Assembly: GCA_002328075.1 (NCBI GenBank)
Contig: DCVT01000031.1
Location: 248,001 to 312,000, forward strand
DNA: 64,000 nt
Source of the DNA: Anaerolineales bacterium UBA2181
GTDB taxonomy: Bacteria; Chloroflexota; Anaerolineae; Promineifilales; UBA4811
Reading direction: 5' to 3'
The notes under the pieces were generated by a model. The model did not search any database. It was not told the DNA's origin and was given only the letters and a program-made list of their open reading frames with translations. Positions within the stretch are counted from its first letter, which is position 1, and each line of letters opens with the position of its first letter. The translations under genes were made by a program, and so were the position numbers. Shown in pieces: positions 60,404 through 64,000 of this stretch.

Positions 60404-60436
60404 GAAATGCTTCCAGATAAACCTGCTACACCGAAC

Positions 60437-60464
60437 ATTATAACACAACCTATTGGCCTGTCCT
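60437..60464 (-). promoter_or_regulatory. Promoter of the solute-binding lipoprotein/gat operon
   Basis: Minus strand: perfect extended -10 TGTTATAAT (hexamer 60442-60437), 16-base spacer, -35 AGGACA (60464-60459). The leader would be about 27 bases. Confidence 0.55.
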
Positions 60465-60574
60465 GACGGCCCCGGAACGCAGCTCAAGACGGGCGGGTTG
60501 CTGCCAGGCTGCGACGAGCAATGAGGGTGACGGTGGGAGGGGTCTAACGCAGGGGAAGTCAGAGACGGCCCGGC

Positions 60575-61597
60575 TCAACTTTGGGCAGCGGCTAGCTTCT
60601 GGCTGCACTCAGCCAGCGGACGGGTCAGCTGCTCCCAGAGTTGCTGGATGCCGCCATTGTCGGTGGCAACGGAGTTGGTCTGGTTGAGTAATTCGAATAC
60701 CTTGCTCCGGGCGATTTTCACGTCCGTGCCGGAGTAAAGGTCACCTCGATTTTGGAGCAAACGATCCAGGGTAGCGCCCGCCAGAACGACCGGAATCAGG
60801 CAGAACTTGCGGATGCCCACCTCTTGGGCCGGTACACCAAGCACGTATTCGATCCCCTGCAACAGATGTCGATAGGCGTAGACGAGAATGGGTACAATTC
60901 GATCAGAGGGATCGTTAGGGCCCAGCGGCAGGTACTGCCGAGGTATGTAATGTCGCCCTTCGTGATGGTCGCGAAAGGAGTCTTTGATAATGTTGGTCAG
61001 CTGTAACCCGGCGGCAAACCCGATCTCCAATGTCCGCAAATAGAGCAGCCGGGCTTCCTGGATGTACGGTGAGTAGAGGGCGAACAACGTGGTCAGCATC
61101 TCGCCGACAATTCCTGCCACCGTATAGCAATAGTCATCAAGCTGTTTCAGCCTCAGCAGCGTGAGCGTGTTCAGCTGGTCGTGACTCTGAACCCAGGATT
61201 GCATACCCCGTGCGGTGCGCGTGACATGCTCCACAATGACCTGCACGTAGGATGGCGGAAGCTCAGCCAGTTGCTCCATGATGAACGGAGTCTGACGCAA
61301 CAGCTCGATGTGGTTCGGATCTTCAATCTGGTTCTCGTCCCGGTAGCGGCCTGCGAAATCGCGGGCCAGCGCCAGGTCACGTGGTTGGCTCATGACCTCG
61401 ATCAGACGATCCAGCTCGGCAATGCGGCGTTCCTTGGGCCAGAGGTAGGCGTCCTCGATGGTGTCTGCGTTGCGAAAGAGCAGATAGCCCAGGGTTACCG
61501 CCTCCACCAACGGAGACGGCAGCATGGGGATGTTGAGTGCAAAGGTCCGCGAAGCGCTGACAAGCAGCGCCTGCAGCCGATCCTGACTCAGGGCCAT
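60575..61597 (-). CDS. Squalene/phytoene synthase family protein
   Basis: A 340-residue head-to-head prenyl transferase. The first aspartate motif is FRNADTIEDAYLW (Asp45-Asp49) and the second is NIIKDSFRDHHEGRHYIP. These Asp clusters bind magnesium and diphosphate; the enzyme joins two C15 or C20 diphosphates. The second motif reads more like squalene synthase than phytoene synthase, but the product is not certain. ATG at 61597, AGGTGAGG upstream. No carotenoid or hopanoid genes adjoin it. Confidence 0.85.
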   Translation of the reverse strand: MALSQDRLQALLVSASRTFALNIPMLPSPLVEAVTLGYLLFRNADTIEDAYLWPKERRIAELDRLIEVMSQPRDLALARDFAGRYRDENQIEDPNHIELLRQTPFIMEQLAELPPSYVQVIVEHVTRTARGMQSWVQSHDQLNTLTLLRLKQLDDYCYTVAGIVGEMLTTLFALYSPYIQEARLLYLRTLEIGFAAGLQLTNIIKDSFRDHHEGRHYIPRQYLPLGPNDPSDRIVPILVYAYRHLLQGIEYVLGVPAQEVGIRKFCLIPVVLAGATLDRLLQNRGDLYSGTDVKIARSKVFELLNQTNSVATDNGGIQQLWEQLTRPLAECSQKLAAAQS

Positions 61598-61629
61598 CGC
61601 CTCACCTTGCCCGTTACTGCCATACTGGA

Positions 61630-61658
61630 ATTCTACGGGATGCGGCCCGTTCTGTCCA
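61630..61658 (-). promoter_or_regulatory. Promoter of the squalene/phytoene synthase gene
   Basis: Minus strand: -35 TGGACA (61658-61653, 5 of 6), 17-base spacer, -10 TAGAAT (61635-61630, 5 of 6). Start near 61623, about 26 bases before the ATG. Confidence 0.55.
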
Positions 61659-62088
61659 TAGCCACTTGCGCCCGGTCACCTAAAGCATTCAGTGCGCCGC
61701 CACCCACCCGCCCACTTCAGACGGGTCGGCTGGCGTTTCCCAATTGGGCCTGCAAAGATCCGCCGCCAAATAGGTAAAACCCGGCTACGGCGGCGGGGTT
61801 GCGGTCTGGGCCGTCACTGGTCTGAACTCGACAACGCCGGTTTCGCCCTTCTACACCGGCAGAGCAGCAATTGCGACGGGGCCTGGCGGCCGTCGTGGCT
61901 GACCAAGATGAGCGGTTTCTGCAGATGCCAATATGCCCGAAGCGACCCGTGCGTGATCAACGCGGCGCATCGCCCCCGACTTGGCCCAATGGACCTCCGG
62001 GCGGGAAGTCAGACCCGTTCAGGTGGGCGAAGGAACAGCCCGGCCGATTGAAGGGGCTTGACAGGGTGAATGGAGCATTGCGATCTTC

Positions 62089-62117
62089 TTGTGTCATCAT
62101 CGCGTCCAATATATAGT
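62089..62117 (+). promoter_or_regulatory. Candidate promoter of the helicase gene
   Basis: Plus strand: -35 TTGTGT (62089-62094), 17-base spacer, -10 TATAGT (62112-62117, 5 of 6), about 50 bases before the ATG. A TTGACA at 62058 has no good -10 partner. Confidence 0.4.
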
Positions 62118-62166
62118 AGGTGGGCCATGCGGGCGTATGCGTCTGCCCAAGCGGCGGAGGATTCAC

Positions 62167-64000
62167 ATGTCTGTCAGTTCGGTGCTCGAACAACTGCAGC
62201 GAAACCCCGGCTTTATGAAGCAGGTAGCTGCGTGGGAGCATGTCGGACCTCGGCCGCCGCGTTTTGGCGACCCACCCGGCGATCTGTACCCTGACCTGAT
62301 CGATCTGTTGCGTCGGCAGGGAACGTGGCCGCTCTACCTGCATCAGGCGCAAGCAGTTCAGGCCACACTGCGGGGAGAGCACGTTGTGGTCGTCAGTGGA
62401 ACTGCGTCGGGCAAGACTCTCTGCTACAACTTGCCGGTGATCCAGACGCTGCGCTCTGATCCATCTGCGGCGGCACTCTATCTCTTTCCCACCAAGGCTT
62501 TGGCGCAGGACCAAAGGGCGGCGCTCGACGAGCTGATCGGTGGCCTACCCGGCCAAAGGCCGGAAGTGAACCTCTACGACGGCGATACCCCAACCGCGCG
62601 CCGGTCCGCAATTCGCCGGGCGGGTGGCATAGTTCTAAGCAACCCCGACATGTTGCACGCCGGCATCCTGCCTCATCATCCCCGGTGGGTGCAACTCCTG
62701 GCCAACCTTCGGCTGGTGGTTCTGGATGAGATCCACGCCTACCGAGGGGTGTTTGGCAGCCACGTGGCCAACCTGCTGCGCCGTCTGCGACGGATATGCC
62801 GCTGGTATGGCAGCGATCCCAGGTTTGTCTGCACCTCGGCCACCATCGCCAACCCGGCCGAACACGCGGCAAAACTGATAGAAGCGCCGGTCACACTGAT
62901 TGGACCGGAGCACGATGGAGCGCCGCGGGGAGAGCGGCATTTCATCCTACTGAATCCACCCATGATCAACCCCACGCTCGGCATCCGGCTGAGCGCGCTG
63001 GACGAGAGCGTCCAGATCGGCGGTGAGTTCCTGCAAGCCGGGGTTCAGACGGCGCTTTTCGCCCGCGCTCGCCTCACCACCGAATGGGTGTTGGCCGCAC
63101 TCAGGGATCATCTGTCATGCTCAACTCTCCAAGCCGCGCAGCTTCAGGGGTACCGGGGCGGCTACCTGCCGGCCGAAAGGCGAACCATCGAACACGGTCT
63201 TCGCCAGGGCACCGTTCGGGGGGTTGTGGCGACCAACGCGCTGGAATTGGGGGTTGATATCGGCGACCTGGGTGCCTGCGTTCTGGTAGGATACCCGGGA
63301 ACGGTGGCCAGCACCCGACAGCAAGCCGGTCGCGCCGGCCGGCGCCGCGGCAGCTCGGCGGCGGTGCTGGTGGCAGCACCCAACCCGCTGGATCAATACA
63401 TCGTGGCTCATCCCGACTTTTTGATGGGTCGCAACCCGGAAAGGGCGCTCATCAACCCGGACAACCTCTCCATCCTGGTGAGCCACCTGCAGTGCGCTGC
63501 CTACGAGCTCCCTTTTTCGGCCGGCGAACCCTTTGGATCCGTCGGTGATGTGACCGACCTGCTGGATTTTCTGCGCGAGGAAGGGTTTCTATACCGTGAA
63601 CGAGAGACCTACCACTGGGTAGCGGACACCTACCCGGCCGCATCGGTCTCGCTGCGCTCTGGGAGTGCGGAGCGGGTGATCATTCAGGACGTGTCGGTCC
63701 TCGGCCGCCCGGAGGTGATCGGCGAGTTGGAGCGGGAGAGCGCGCCTATCTTGCTGTACGAGGGTGCCATCTATCCGCACCAGGGGCAGAGCTACCTGGT
63801 GGAGAAACTGGATTGGGCGGGATTGAGGGCGGATGTGCGGCCCGTCACGGTAGAGTATGTGACTCGTGCCAGCAGCAGCAGCACGCTTGAGGTGTTGCAG
63901 ATCGACCAGTTGGTTGAGACTGGGCAAATCACGCGTGCGCACGGCCGCGTTCGGGTCAACAGCCAGGCCACCGCTTTCCGCAAGCTCAAACGGTCCACCC
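62167..64000 (+). CDS. DExH-box helicase, Lhr/YprA (DUF1998) type (3' end outside window)
   Basis: Open to the window edge (611 codons seen). Superfamily 2 helicase: Walker A VVVSGTASGKTLCYN, motif Ia-region LFPTKALAQDQ, SNPDMLHAGILP, DExH box VLDEIHAYRG, motif III TSATIANP, motif VI region YPGTVASTRQQAGRAGRR, preceded by ATNALELGVDIGDLG. Matches the YprA/MrfA branch, which commonly ends in a DUF1998 Cys4 domain (outside the window). These helicases act in DNA repair and translocation. ATG at 62167 has GGAGG 6 bases ahead. Confidence 0.88.
   Translation, partial: MSVSSVLEQLQRNPGFMKQVAAWEHVGPRPPRFGDPPGDLYPDLIDLLRRQGTWPLYLHQAQAVQATLRGEHVVVVSGTASGKTLCYNLPVIQTLRSDPSAAALYLFPTKALAQDQRAALDELIGGLPGQRPEVNLYDGDTPTARRSAIRRAGGIVLSNPDMLHAGILPHHPRWVQLLANLRLVVLDEIHAYRGVFGSHVANLLRRLRRICRWYGSDPRFVCTSATIANPAEHAAKLIEAPVTLIGPEHDGAPRGERHFILLNPPMINPTLGIRLSALDESVQIGGEFLQAGVQTALFARARLTTEWVLAALRDHLSCSTLQAAQLQGYRGGYLPAERRTIEHGLRQGTVRGVVATNALELGVDIGDLGACVLVGYPGTVASTRQQAGRAGRRRGSSAAVLVAAPNPLDQYIVAHPDFLMGRNPERALINPDNLSILVSHLQCAAYELPFSAGEPFGSVGDVTDLLDFLREEGFLYRERETYHWVADTYPAASVSLRSGSAERVIIQDVSVLGRPEVIGELERESAPILLYEGAIYPHQGQSYLVEKLDWAGLRADVRPVTVEYVTRASSSSTLEVLQIDQLVETGQITRAHGRVRVNSQATAFRKLKRST

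Larger units (their letters stand above)
61598..62166. other. 570-bp divergent intergenic region
   Basis: Separates the squalene/phytoene synthase (-) from the helicase (+). Each side has its own promoter candidate (61630-61658 and 62089-62117). The centre (61700-62050) holds only GC-rich frames with no recognisable domain; I see nothing else. Confidence 0.5.

Noticed and set aside
1..64000. tRNA, rRNA, CRISPR, insertion sequences, phage genes
   Set aside because: Intergenic gaps were read by eye; no cloverleaf with CCA-like end, regular spacer-repeat array, transposase motif or integrase was found. A tRNAscan or ISfinder run would be decisive.

Overview
The window is one 64-kb piece of a GC-rich bacterial chromosome (about 60% G+C by eye). 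No rRNA, tRNA, CRISPR array, insertion sequence, integrase or phage gene was seen. A Chloroflexota (Anaerolineae-like) origin is the best guess. It rests on an archaeal-type translin protein beside ssb and DUF3467, tandem M42 aminopeptidases, a leaderless SAM hydroxide adenosyltransferase next to an Asp-type MurA, many GT39/DUF2142-type membrane proteins, and a gatCAB set split around an aminotransferase. No marker gene settles this, so it remains an inference.

Layout. 1-3413 (+): two M42 aminopeptidases, a nucleoside phosphorylase-fold protein and a NarL-type response regulator, tail-to-tail with its probable sensor kinase (3433-4617, -). 4823-7002 (-): a proline-rich lipoprotein and an exported four-repeat protein, each with its own terminator. 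7113-40114 (-): about 33 kb of genes all in one direction, many overlapping by ATGA or GTGA. This is a large surface-polysaccharide or glycolipid locus. It holds a Wzt-type ABC ATPase, a Wzx-like flippase, five GT2 enzymes, seven GT4-type enzymes, three GT39/DUF2142-like membrane proteins, a lysylphosphatidylglycerol-synthase-like membrane protein, two Cys4 methyltransferases and two alkaline-phosphatase-superfamily enzymes. A divergent promoter pair at 40120-40187 drives this block leftward and a SAM hydrolase plus murA rightward, both apparently with leaderless mRNAs.

40194-47613: SAM hydrolase, murA (catalytic Cys replaced by Asp), a membrane GT2, then UDP-glucose dehydrogenase, an FAD oxidoreductase and a second lysylphosphatidylglycerol-synthase-like protein, which looks like a second small envelope cluster. 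47812-49384 (-): ssb, DUF3467 and translin-family genes as one operon. 49573-50862 (+): glutamate dehydrogenase, ended by a perfect hairpin terminator. 50912-60403 (-): an operon of solute-binding lipoprotein, gatC, gatA, sugar nucleotidyltransferase, small protein, aminotransferase, gatB and an unusual PEP/pyruvate-binding-domain protein. 60575-61597 (-): a squalene/phytoene synthase. 62167 to the end (+): a DExH helicase cut by the window edge.

How the genes work together: GT2/GT4 enzymes would build a glycan on a lipid carrier, GT39-type enzymes would transfer sugars outside the membrane, the ABC and flippase proteins would export it, and the methyltransferases and phosphatase-fold enzymes could trim or decorate it. 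Many gene starts were moved inward from the longest reading frame because a Shine-Dalgarno site, an ATGA/GTGA junction or family alignment points there.
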